A DNA stretch of 64,000 bases from Pegea sp. RAD2-039 (Eukaryota > Chordata > Thaliacea > Salpida > Salpidae), in the NCBI GenBank assembly GCA_034620365.1, contig JAQGEQ010000380.1:4154001-4218000 (forward strand). Reading direction: 5' to 3'. Positions within the stretch are counted from its first letter, which is position 1. Each line of letters begins with the position of its first letter. The notes beneath the pieces are model-generated. The model was not told where the DNA came from, did no database searches, and was given only the letters and a program-made list of their open reading frames with translations. The position numbers and the translations under genes are program-made. Positions 36,601 through 48,300 of this stretch are shown here, piece by piece.

Positions 36601-39600
36601 AAATAATTATGACTATTTCTAGTTGTAGTCTTACAAAATGAAGTAAAATAAGTTCTATAAAATGGTTGATGAATAAATTAACATTTAAAGTTTCTCTGTG
36701 TTCAATTAATTAAACATTTTTTTTCAAATTCTGAATTTATAGATAAATCATAAGACTTTATTAAGTAGACAGAGCTTTTTGAATTGTTAAAAAGCTTCAG
36801 CTTTTTATTTGTTTTTATTATATTATAGTTTAAACTGTTCTAAATACTAAATATATATTTTTGAGTGCCGAAATATTTTATAAATTGTAATACTTTTGAG
36901 CTGTTTGATAAGAAAGTTTGAAATTTTTCCTCGATTAATATTTCATCAGTAATTACTACTTAGTAAGAACTTTGTGAATTCTATAATTGATGCCACTTTG
37001 TATCTTACATAGAGAGCTTAGATTTTGTTTTTTTAAACATAAAATGAAATGTTTAGGAACTTAAAGTTTGTTAACTTGTTTAATGTTAGATATTAGGTAA
37101 AGGTATTTAACTTATCATTGCACTTTTTCTTTTGCAAGCTTAGTTTGTTATCAATCTACATTTAACAAACCATGAGCAGTATCTTGAAATTTTTGATTAA
37201 CATGGTACAGCAAATATATATTCAGTTATTTGATAAAACACCTAATCAAGTTTTTTTCTTTGGTGTACTTTTGCTTTCTAATAAATGAAAAATCTTTTAA
37301 CATGATACTTAATTTTCTAATGTGTCTGTAAATACATCTACAGTTACTTATAATGTATTGTAATAAAACATAATTACTGTATAATATACTTAAAACGTTA
37401 TGCAGAAAAAAGTTCAGACAAAATATATGTTGTTTACATAACCTATATCATATAGAGTTTTAATTGTCTCTGAATGTTTTTACACCACTACAAAAGTAAT
37501 TAAGCAAATAATTGATATAGTTAATGAAATATCTCTATAAATATTAATGATTTTTATCAAAATGCTCAAAAAAGGTAATATTTAAATGCTACATAATATT
37601 ATAGTGCATATATGAAAAAAACTAAACAGTAGATATATTCAATGAAAAATTGTTTCTGCTTATTATTGATATTATTTTATATTTTTTAGTTAAAAACAGA
37701 TTCTTTAAAACTTTTATAGTAAACCAAATACAGCAATTACTGTATATACTTATGACCATTTTTAAGAAACACTAATTCTATTAATCAAATGAAAGATAAG
37801 TTTTAAAATTTTCAACGTTTAGTTCAGCTTTTCATGTCTGTGTGACTAGCTATAAGTAGTTTGTGCTGTTTGCTTATATCTAACAATGATATGATATTAG
37901 AATCAAGCTAAAACTTTTTTGTTTTGGCTTCTAAAGTTTTGATAATCTATTTAAATTTATTTTCACTCACTTTTGTTTTTGAGAGCGTAAAATATATTTA
38001 ATAGTTTAGTTTTCATATAAAAGTTATAAAGTCGGTCTGAAAGTATTAAATTATTTTTAAACTTATACTTGCACTTTGCTTTCTTTTACCTGATATAAAG
38101 CATTAGTGAGTTAGGGTTAGTGTCACCTATCTCACTTATAAACATGAAATAAGTTTGAAAATATTAGCAGCAGTGTAAATTATTCAATAGCTACAATTTT
38201 AATTAAAACTTTTGGATAAAACTAATCATAAAATAATGATGAAGTTTTACGATTAAAGCACTTTACGGTTTTTCTTTCATTTAACGTCATTTAAAACAAT
38301 ACAAAATTTGCACTAAAACTGTAAACTTGAAGAAAATTACCGAATGACTACTTATCTTTTTGCTCAATTTACAAGCATACACAAAATTTCACCAAGTTAA
38401 AACCAATGATAACAATTGCAGACAATAAATGAGATAATTAAAGAGTTTTATTTATTGAAAGTGGTTAATATATTCACCTATAAGTTAAAAGAATTTCTTC
38501 AGCTTGCTAAGGCTTCTTCAGCTCAAAACTGTTTAAAGTCTTGCCAAAAGTTTAGAACTTTTTTCTTTGATGTGTTTAATAATTTTATTAGAAGTGTTTT
38601 AAGTTTGATTTATATTTGATACATCTTAAGTTTTTTATTACAACTTTACATTGATTAATCTTAAAACTCTAAAAAAATCTTTAGTGAATCAACTTTTTAT
38701 GAAATTGTTGAAGATTTCTGAATGAATGCTACTATAAGAAAAAAGTAAAACTATTTAATTAAAAAACAGCAACGTTAGAATTTTTATTACATTGAAAAAC
38801 ACTAGACTCATTATTTTAATCATTTTTCATTACTATAGATTAAAGATTCAAATTCGTCTTTTGATTACTAGTATACAGAATTTATTACTTTTATAGAAAA
38901 GGTTCTTTAATTAGGAGCTTAAAATCGAGAGCATGGAAAATATTATTAATGTATTTAGTGATTATAACCTTAAATAGAAATAATGTAAAACTATCCAAAT
39001 ACAAGTACTTGTTGTCAGCAATTGTTGCTTCATTTTAAGTATTTGAACAAATTCTTTTACGAGTGGACTTGTTATTCAAAGTCCTTTTCAAAGCTCTATT
39101 GATACAAGTTTTTTTTTGGTGTAATTTTATACTTTAAAAATAAATAAAATGGGAAATTTACTTTTTGTTAAATGTAATTTTTAACTTAAATAAACTTAGC
39201 TAACTGTATATTTACTTGTTAGCTGTTTAAAATTATTTATAATCTTGTCTTTAAATAGAATTATTTTTATCTTAGAAAGAATTATTTTATCCAATATATT
39301 GTTCGTCTCAATATTTTCAGCAGATATTTTTGTAAAAATATTTTTGTAGTTGAAAGTAGTTACTTATAGACTTGTAATTGTATAAAGTTACATAACACTT
39401 GAAGAGATCACTCATCAATTCTGCAAAATACATCGTATATAGTAAATGCTCTTCATTTTTCATATACAGAATAATAATCACAAATGCAGATAGTTCACGA
39501 ATAACTTTATTACTTTAACTATTTTTCATGAACATTCTTGAAAACATAAAGCAAATGTCAGATAACTTAGAATGAAATCGTCTACAAGCTTCTAATTGAC

Positions 39601-42600
39601 TAAATATAGAAGTTATTGTTAGAAAAGTCATCTTAAAAATATCTTAGTCCAAACAACATTTACACAAACGACTTTATTTAAACAATAAACTTCGTCACAA
39701 TCCTTTTCTATCAAAGCTTGACCCTTTTCCACCTGCCTTCAGGCATTATCACTAAGTTATAAGAAAAGCTTGCCGCCTGCAGCTCGACCCACAATCATAT
39801 CAAAGAATAAATGAGCTTATTACAAGAATATCGCGTGCCCAGCATTTAATTTAGTTAGCGAGAATGGAACTATTCTCTTGTTCAGATAACCGCAATTCAA
39901 ACACTAACCATCAGTCGCTGTCCATCTGGCCTGTTCTCCACAAGCCAGTGACGTCATCATATACGTCTGTATAAAGCGGTGATTCCAAAGTCTGATATTT
40001 TTCGTACTTTCGTATTGTTTGAATCCTCATTTACATAGAAATCTAAATATAATTTAAAATGAGATAAATAGCTTTGTTTTTAATCTTGGCTATGTAGAAA
40101 GTTTAACTTGAATTTGATGTTGAGTGACTCACCAACTTTGTACCCTATTGTTCTCTTAAAATTTTAACATGTTTATATGACATGAAAAAATAGATATTAA
40201 AAGTCCGTAGTCTGTAAGATATAGTTGCTATAATTATATCAACATGAAATTCATCTTTTAGTTATATGTATGGTATATTTTATAAATTATATAGTTTGAA
40301 AACCTTTAGCATTATACAAAGTTATTTAATTTCTCTTACATTAAGTTATCCTGTTTATCATTTGTCATGCTGTTTTAGAATTCAGAATTGACATTTTTAC
40401 GCTTGCAAGTCAAAACTTCTTTTTTAAAATGGTTTGTGAGTAAAATTAGCTTTATGAAATTGAAATATACTGGGAATATTTTATTGCATTTTAGAAATAA
40501 AGTCAGAAAGTTTAGAATTGTTCGAAAAAGTTTATAATAAAAATTTCTTACTTCACTTTGAAAAAGTTTAAGTTTTTTGTCTAAGAATAGCTTTTAAGCT
40601 TTACCAAACGGATATGAGATTTTAACAAATGAAATTTTAACTAATGTAAGTTTTGATAAAAAAAATTACTGTACAGTTACTAATCGATAGCTTAAATATA
40701 CTGCTCTTACTCGGTGTAATTTAATAAATTGTAAGATGGACTGTGTTAACAAAAATAATGATCATATCACATTGTATTTTTTGTTATTCCTAAATAATTG
40801 TTGCTGGTTTTATGATTACTAGAAAGTTTGAAAATATATAAATATCAACTGTAAAAACTTCAAAAAGTTTTCTTCAATTTGTTATAATCAGTAGATTAAT
40901 CAGGAGTAAAAGAATAAAAGACTTACAAAAAGACTTATTTCGTCTCTGAATAAGTTTTGAAATTAAATTAAGAAAGTTTGATGAAAGAAACTGTTTAAAA
41001 TGAAGTAGTCTTAACAGCTTGAATTACAAAGTAATATTTACAAGGTAGAAACGTAATAGACAAGTTAAACACTTCAAATATATTACAAGACTCTTATTGA
41101 CATCTCCAAACTACATGCTCATTTTTAGATCTTTCCGAGTTTCTACAAACAGGTGATTGGTAATGATAGAATGAAAAAAAAGATTTAAACCATCTGCTTC
41201 TCAAAAACTTAAGTTGAAGCACTCATTATTATATACAATGACATAACATTTGGCGGTTAAAATATGATAACAAACAATTGTGAAATCAGTAAATGATGAA
41301 AATGTGCTTGATTTATCTACTTTCAACTAGTTTTAAGTGTTTTGCGTCATCTTATTTAACTTCATTTTTCAAGCTGTCTTTTCTTTAGATAGATGTTTGT
41401 ATTTTTAAACTCAGTAAAAAAAAGTAAGTAAAATAGGTTTTGTAGATTCAAGTTATGCTATTTGCTGTATGGTTCAGATTCAAATCTTTTTTATAATAGT
41501 TTGCTTTAATTAACTTGAAGATTTAAGCAAAGAGTTATAAATCTTTTAAGTATTTCAATATAATGAAAATAAAATTAAAGTTAATTATCAATTTAACTTA
41601 AGGTTTTGTTAATTTTTCAAATTTTCATAATTCAATTAATGTTAAAAAACAAATATTAAAAGAATTAGGTTTTAGTTTTGACAATACAAATGTAATTCTT
41701 ATTTAAATTTTGAAAAAAAGTTTACAGCCAATTTATTTGATCTAAATATAAACTAAATGAAGAGATTATCGTAGAAATATAAGCGCGTAGTACAAATAAA
41801 CCAAAAAAAGAGTTCAATTAAAAAAATAGAAACAAAAAAGACTTAAAAAAGAAAGTGATCAAAGAAAGAAGCGCATTTAAAAGAATTGTAAGAATTCTAA
41901 AAGAATAACAGAAGAGAAAAAAAGAGATGAAGAAAAACTAGTGTAAAAGAAGAAAGAGTTGGTGAAAAAGTAAAATTTCACATTTAAATTTCTCGTCATT
42001 TCAAATAACCTAACATATTAAGCTCTTCTGGGTTTTTAATTTCCAAAAACGACCACCCCCCAAGTTGCTACCTGTGACAGCATTTTTGCAAATTATTTTC
42101 ATTCTTCATTCGATCGCAAGACCGGAGGCTCACTTGTCTACCAAGCTAGCGTTCGAGTAGTCGAAAACAGAACACAGGAGTAAAGCACGTGGTAGTAGGC
42201 AAAGTAATTCGATTAGACTTCCTTATTTTGTCTACTACGCCACCCTGTGGCAGGTCGTATGTGCTGGTGAGTCATTGAATTGACGGATTTTATTGAAAAT
42301 GGAAGAAAAAAATAAGGTAGACTTTTTGTACGTTGGTCGAACCAACAAAAGTAAATCTTCGGACAAATTTATTCTTTTTTTTTTACTTGTTATTACCTTC
42401 AGTAATGAAGAGGAGCATTTTGACAGAAGACCTGATTGAAGGATTTTGTAATTGAGTAAGAAGAAAAATGTAGTGAACTGCACTATTCTCATTCTTCTCA
42501 AATATTATGAAATAAATTAAATTTAAATTACAACTCTTATAAAGTCATTTATTAAAGTCAAACTACCAATTTATCTTTTAAAGATAAGATATGCAGGGAA

Positions 42601-44384
42601 TTAATCTTACAAAATTAAAATCCTTTTTCAAATTGACTCAATGAAGTTATCATTTCAATTAATTAATTTGTTTGAAACATCATTTAGTCACAACTTGATT
42701 CATAGTTTATTTCCAATTAATAAGTTAGATGATTAAGTTAAGCCCACATTTTATATTTCAATTATTTCAAAGATTGAATTTGATAGAATTTATAGAATTA
42801 TCTTTTTTGTTACAGAATATTCTAAACGTTGTTAGTTCAGTTTAAATACAGTGAGTGTCATTTTTAGAAATCTTATATAATTTGAAGAAAAATGCTTTGT
42901 ATTAAGATTTCCAAACTCATTGTTTTGTTGATACAAAAACTTAATAGTTTACTACTTGTTGTATTTTACTTTTGTTGTCTGAAGAAATTTATTAAGAAAC
43001 TGACTAAGGACAAAATTATTTTTCGTGTTAACCGCACAAGCTGTTAGTCTAATAGTTTCCAGTCATTTGGGACGTTATGTGGTGTATTGAACCATCTGTC
43101 TAGGCCAATGCGGTGAAAAAGATGAGGATAGGTAGTAGTGAAGAGAGACTGTTTCTAATGTTTAAAGTACTGTAAGTCATCTACATTAAATTCAACGACA
43201 TTTTGATTTGAGCGTGAAGCTTTGGTTGCAAAGAAAATGCTTAATGGTTCAGCAACATGAGTATTTTTACCACTTTCTCTAAAAGTAAAAAGTTTCAAAA
43301 AAATTTCGAATAGACCCATCAGTTAGCGTATTGTCATTTGAAAGCGTCTGTAAGGACTTTAGTAGATTATTTTTATATTGCAATCTTACTCTGTTGCATA
43401 ATTAAATGAATTTTTCTTAAAAAATTATCCATATCTCGACACCAGTAAATAAAAATCAGATTTAATATTTTGACTTATCTAATATTGCTCTAATAAACAG
43501 CATGTAAACGCAAAGAGGAAGAAAAACTTCCTGATAACGAAGCTCAAGGTCCTAAGAAACCGAGACTTGTATTTACTGATAAACAGCGAAAAAATTTACA
43601 TGAGATTTTCAAACAAAATAAACGACCAAGCAAAGAAATGCAGGTAAGAAAATCTATTTTAATTTGTTACTTCTTGCTTGAAAAAAAGGTTTTAAAGATC
43701 TTGTCCCTTTGATAATTTTTCGGCTGATTTATTATTCATAAACTCGCAGAAATTGGTTTTTTGTAAATTAACAAAACTGTTTTAATCAGCTCACTTTTGC
43801 GTATCACTGAATACCAACTTTTCATTTTTCCTTTTTTTGTTGTCATGACATTTTAGCTAATCATATCGCGCGATCTCGGCCTTGAAGTAACGACCGTCAG
43901 CAACTTTTTCATGAACGCCAGGCGTCGGAGTCTAGACAAATGGAAAGACGAAGCGGAGTTGAGATCGCACGGCAGTGGAACTGTAAAGAAGGAAGGATCA
44001 TCAATGGGTCCGACTGGGGAGAACAGGAACGCGGAGAACTTCTTTGGAAGTCGCACTATTGTGGCACCGACCACATCAGTTACTACCAGACATCAGGTCA
44101 CCAATCAGGGCTTTGATTCTCCTGTATCTCAGCAACAAGCAACTACAGATCGTTCTTCACGCTTCTCATACAATAACTCAGTGAACAACGGAGATGATAG
44201 AAGCACTGGAGATTCGTCTCCTCTTGCTCATCACCTTCAATCGGCTAACAATCATTATGGAAGTGTGAGTTTGGAACACCATCACCATCATCATCACCAT
44301 CATCACCATCATACTCCACTTCCTCAGCCTTCTGTGCCGATTCCACATCTTGGATCTTCATCCTTGATCCACTCCTACCGCTGA
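30626..44384 (+). CDS. onecut: Onecut (HNF6-type) CUT-homeodomain transcription factor
   Basis: Exons 30626-32504, 43501-43643 and 43857-44384 join in frame to 849 residues. GT-AG borders interrupt the protein just after the CUT domain, at the junction of LRLA and CKRK where vertebrate Onecut genes also split. The ATG has a good context (AGAATGG) and is the first in a frame closed by a stop at 30542. The N-terminus is His/Ser/Asn-rich. An STP-box motif YATLTPLQSLPPI is at residues 312-324. An alanine run comes before the CUT domain (about 546-626), which has KRYSIPQ, FAQKIL, RSQGTLSDLLRNPKPW and SGRETFRRM. The homeodomain (about 643-702) has VSNFFMNARRRS in helix 3, with the family-specific F48 and M50. 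A His run of about 13 lies in the C-terminal tail. Onecut proteins bind ATCGAT/ATTGAT-type sites in the nucleus and act in neural, photoreceptor and endodermal fates. The intron between exons 1 and 2 is 11 kb and holds possible regulatory islands. Confidence 0.96.
33640..33800. promoter_or_regulatory. GC-richer island in the Onecut intron with an ATCGAT site
   Basis: A sharply GC-richer stretch containing CAGTAGCGCGCGTGG and CGCTCGAATCCCC-type sequence and an ATCGAT at 33781-33786, a hexamer known to be bound by CUT-homeodomain factors. No open frame. Position about 1.1 kb into the intron fits an intronic enhancer, possibly self-regulated; this is inference. Confidence 0.3.
39680..39990 (+). 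promoter_or_regulatory. Possible internal promoter or enhancer in the Onecut intron (CRE + TATA)
   Basis: A 300-base island of raised GC ends with a full CRE, TGACGTCA, at 39949-39956 and a TATAAAG at 39970-39976, 13 bases further on. That order and spacing are typical of a core promoter reading to the right, with a start expected near 40000. No coding exon is seen directly after it, so it could drive a shortened Onecut transcript, a non-coding RNA, or be an enhancer. Confidence 0.35.
42030..42250. promoter_or_regulatory. GC-richer island 1.3 kb before the Onecut homeodomain exon
   Basis: Contains a C-run, a CACGTG E-box at 42186-42191 and a hairpin-forming inverted repeat (listed separately). 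Stops occur in all frames. Candidate conserved non-coding element in the large intron. Confidence 0.3.
42189..42243 (+). ncRNA. Hairpin resembling a small pre-miRNA, 5' arm shares GGTAGTAGG with let-7
   Basis: Arms at 42189-42207 and 42223-42243 pair over 15 contiguous positions (two G-U wobbles when read on the plus strand), then a two-base bulge and four more pairs, around a loop of about 15 bases. The wobble positions favour the plus strand as the RNA. The 5' arm contains GGTAGTAGG, nine bases identical to the start of let-7, but the preceding bases differ (GTGG instead of TGAGG), so the let-7 seed is not preserved. The stem is shorter than a usual miRNA precursor. It could equally be a decayed inverted-repeat element. 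Confidence 0.25.
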
Positions 44385-44615
44385 TCTAAGAGATGTTGTT
44401 ATGACAACGACACGACATCGATTTCAACTTGTTTGTACACTCCGTTATGTTGCAACCAAAAAAAGTTTACTTTTGTTTAAATTTTGTTTTTATTAGTTTT
44501 CTATTTCACCACCAGCCAAGTTGCTAGCTCGGGTTTGAATGCATGTTGATGTAATTGGTGTAAATGTATTCCGTCAGCCGACCAATTACAAGCGGTACTG
44601 GTAGCGATGCTGACC

Positions 44616-44621
44616 AATAAA
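44616..44621 (+). terminator. Proximal AATAAA poly(A) signal of Onecut
   Basis: AATAAA about 230 bases after the stop, in the context CCAATAAAACTTG. Confidence 0.5.
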
Positions 44622-45352
44622 ACTTGAACTTTTCCTGCTGATGAAGAGTGTAAGTGAAATGGTTTATGTCTGAATGTTCTTCATTTTATTTGTTGCTAGT
44701 GGCAACCAAAGATATTTTTCAAACTTTTTTTTTCTCTGTCTTGTTGATGATTGCAACTCTAAACTTGTTCATTTTTCCATAAACCCTCATATTGCGTCTA
44801 TAAAAGACTCATTGATCTATAATAGGTTCACAACTTCTCTTTTATTTTCAATTATTTTTTGCTTTTTGTGTTACTATAACATCGATATAAAAACAGTTCT
44901 GCAAGCTTTTATACCTCCTACAAAGTTATATAAGTGTATAGGGAAACCTATAGATCCATATGAAACAACGCTTGTATTATTGTCGATGTGCCCAGCGTGA
45001 CTTTCCACGGTGGCTTCAATTCGTATGACCCTCTTACTACCGGGTGATACACATATGTCTGAAGATACAACAAAAGTTAAAAAGATAAGCAACCTTCAAG
45101 ATGAGGTCGGGTGTCATACGTATTTCTTCGACCAAAGAATCACTATTTTGTTGTCTTTTGTGTCTGTATTTGTTCGTTTTAGAACTCTGCCTACAACTAA
45201 GTGTTCCGGATTTAGGTTTGAATTCTTTTCTAACATACTAGGTCTCTTTTAACCTTTTTCATGCTTCAGTCTGTGCTTGTAACCTGTGTATGTGATCATA
45301 TTATTGTTGTTAATGTTATTTTTCTAGAGATTTTCACTTTCAAAGAACACCA

Positions 45353-45358
45353 AATAAA
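45353..45358 (+). terminator. Distal AATAAA poly(A) signal of Onecut
   Basis: AATAAA about 970 bases after the stop, just where the GC-richer 3' region ends, so alternative 3' UTR lengths are plausible. Confidence 0.45.
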
Positions 45359-48300
45359 TACCTTTATTTCTATCTCGTGTGGTCATGCTATATGATCAAA
45401 TTAAGTATATTGTTGCTGCATTTAAACATTTGTCTTTCTGCTTTTATCGTTTTTTTTTTCAATATTTTTCACTTTTACATCAAACTTTAAAAACATTTTC
45501 AAAATAATTTTAAAAGCAAAAAATTAGACTTATACTAAAATCAACTGCAAGATTTTCGTCAAACACTTGATACTTGTTAAGAATTCAGACTAAATCGAAT
45601 CTCAACATTAAACAATTTAGATAAAAAGCACTTTGCATAGTTCTATTAATTAAATCAATTTATTTGGCCAGATAATTTTTATTTCCTGTTTTTTTTGTCT
45701 GTTTACTAATGTGAATGTTTAACTGTCTGTAATTGTTTTGTGAGTAAAACAGATTCTAATTTTGATTCTAACATTCAAGTACATCGGATTTTTACAAGAA
45801 TTAATGTTTAAGTTTAACAACATGTCTTCAATTTTTTCTTAAAATGTTTAACTTAACTTTTTAGAATCACTTTTTTTGAAGATTAATGATTAAAATATAT
45901 GTTTTATGATATCATTTATGTACGAAGAATTCTGTATTAAAAAAGAAAGAAAAATGTAGCTACACGTATCATTGTCCTATCTTAACTTATAAATAATAAT
46001 AAAACTTATTGTTTTTACTTTTTTAGTTTTTGAATAAAATTTTAATTTTGAAATGAAAAAAAAAATCATATTTTAGATCAGTGAAATTGATAATTTGATT
46101 GTATTCTGTAGATAAAATAGTTAAAGTTAGGCTTTTACAGAAAATAAATTATAATCCTTTATCTAAAGACTCATTGTGCTCAAAATATTTAAGATAAAGT
46201 TGCATATTTTACTTTAAAATTCAATATTCATAATTCATAGAAACAGAAGTTCAAACAAGATTTGCTTTTAAAAAAATGCAAAATGTAAAAATGCACTTAG
46301 TTCATATTTTCACAAAGCTTATATTACAACTTTTTTACCAAAAACATTAAAACAAGATTACTGCTTTCAACTGAAATCATTAACCTAAAAAATCACTTAC
46401 TCTAACAAAAGATAAAGTTTGAGTAATCTAACTTTAAAATGATGAATAAACTTAATCACTACAATAAGTAGTTAACTTAGTCACAATAATTCTCTATACT
46501 TTTGATCTTACTTTTAAAACCCAAAGAGTTGGTATTTAAAAACTATTTAAATAGTATCATCTAAACTAAAAATAATGTTTATCAATTTGTTCATAAGTCT
46601 GTAAACTAACAAATTGACGTTTAATCATTGCTGAGAATACAATAAAATAATCTCAGAGTTGTAATATTGTTTAGGGAGTGTAAAAACTAGAAAGTTTTGA
46701 AAGTATTTAAGCATTCAAATCATGGTTTTAGCAGCTTTGGTATATTTTGCTTTATTAAACGTCCAAAAAGTAGTTATTAGAATAAACTTAATTCTAGTCT
46801 GAGCTCTATTTATAAAGTTTAATTATTTGTACCTCATTTATTGCTAACATAAACAAATATGTTTTGTGTTTTATAACGAAAGGTACAAAATGCCTGCTTC
46901 TTATAGCGCGCTTTAAAGTACTTTGCTAATACTATATAAATTTCTCAGCAATCTTTATATAACTGTTGAAATAAAAACTTTAAAAGTTTTGTAATTTTTA
47001 TTATTCATATGCAGAACTCGGAAAAAATAATTGATTGAACCGAACAGCTTTCAATAAAAATAGTTTGGTTTAATTATGAGAAAAAAGAAATGCTTTCAAA
47101 AACATTTGAATACATTCCAAAGATTTGTCGTAAATATTTGCATTAATAATGACATCAACAAAATCTGAGAGCTAGTTTGAATATAGGGATAGTTTCTAAA
47201 AGAATCACAAATTGATCAGTGGCGCTTAATTTCAGCGTCGTTGACAAACCATTTTGTTTGAGCATCGAGTCTTCCATCAACCCAAGCTTCCTCAAATATT
47301 TAATGTTGATTCTTAAAACTCTCAAGAAAATTTTGTTTACTTTCTTAGTTGAAGATATCAAAAGCAATTACTGAAAAAAAAAGAATTTAAGTAATTTATA
47401 GGCAAAAAAGTATAGAATAAATTGCAAGATAACGACGGAAAGTCAATTGTTGTTCGTATACGTCACATTTACCGTTCTTCTTTGTAATGTAATTGCACTA
47501 GCCTCAATTGTGTCTTTTATTATCAATCATATTTTCTAAGAATCAATTAGTTGTTGTGTATCTTGTAGTGGGTACATACAGCTTGTGTTAGATTATAAAT
47601 AAAATGTTATTAAAAAGTTAATCTAAAGTTTCTATCAATCGAAAAAGTTATTAGAAATATTAGTTTGTCTTTACTTGTGAAACAATCAACAAAAGTTGAA
47701 TGAAATATTATTTGAATAACCAACTTTTATACTTAAGACATTTATAGAGAGTTTTAAGTAAATGTTATTTAAATTCAAGATGGTTTAAAGTTTTAATAAA
47801 TAATATTAAATCTAGACACTTTTATAATTATAGCAAACTTTGTTTGAATATATTAAGCTTTTATTTTCTTAGGAAAAGGCTTACAAACTAAGTAAATAAA
47901 AAATGAATAAAAATAAATAAGTAAATAGAATAATAATATTCAAATTTCACTAGTCGTTAGAATTACAGCTAGAATTGATTAAGGTATTTATAAATATATT
48001 CTTTATTTTGCAACAAATAATTTTACAAAAATCCTGTTATTGATAAAGTACAAGCAAAAATGTTTTAGAATAATATTTAAGTTCTTTAATTAGAATGAAA
48101 AAAACATAATGGTTTAAATACTCATACGTATATTTCACTTTTTATCTTTTTATATTTCTTTCACCAACTTAACTAGCATTGAAGTTTTAAAAAGGGATAA
48201 TTATAGGAATATCAAAGCAAATAAAACTGTATTTTATTCCACTTTATTTGACATAAACTTATTCAAAATCAATTAATTTTACCATGTTAAGTAAATTTGT

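Larger units (their letters stand above)
44385..45358 (+). other. onecut: Onecut 3' UTR
   Basis: After the TGA, composition stays richer in GC than the intergenic DNA up to about 45360, where it drops sharply. Open frames here (44674-45000, 45010-45252) start without ATG or have no recognisable content. Two poly(A) signals divide it into a short form (to 44621) and a long form (to 45358). Confidence 0.55.

Noticed and set aside
38105-38125. TTAGGGTTAG telomere-like repeat
   Set aside because: Fewer than two full units; chance occurrence.
44674-45252. Two plus-strand frames downstream of the Onecut stop
   Set aside because: They begin without ATG, lie in the probable 3' UTR and show no recognisable protein.
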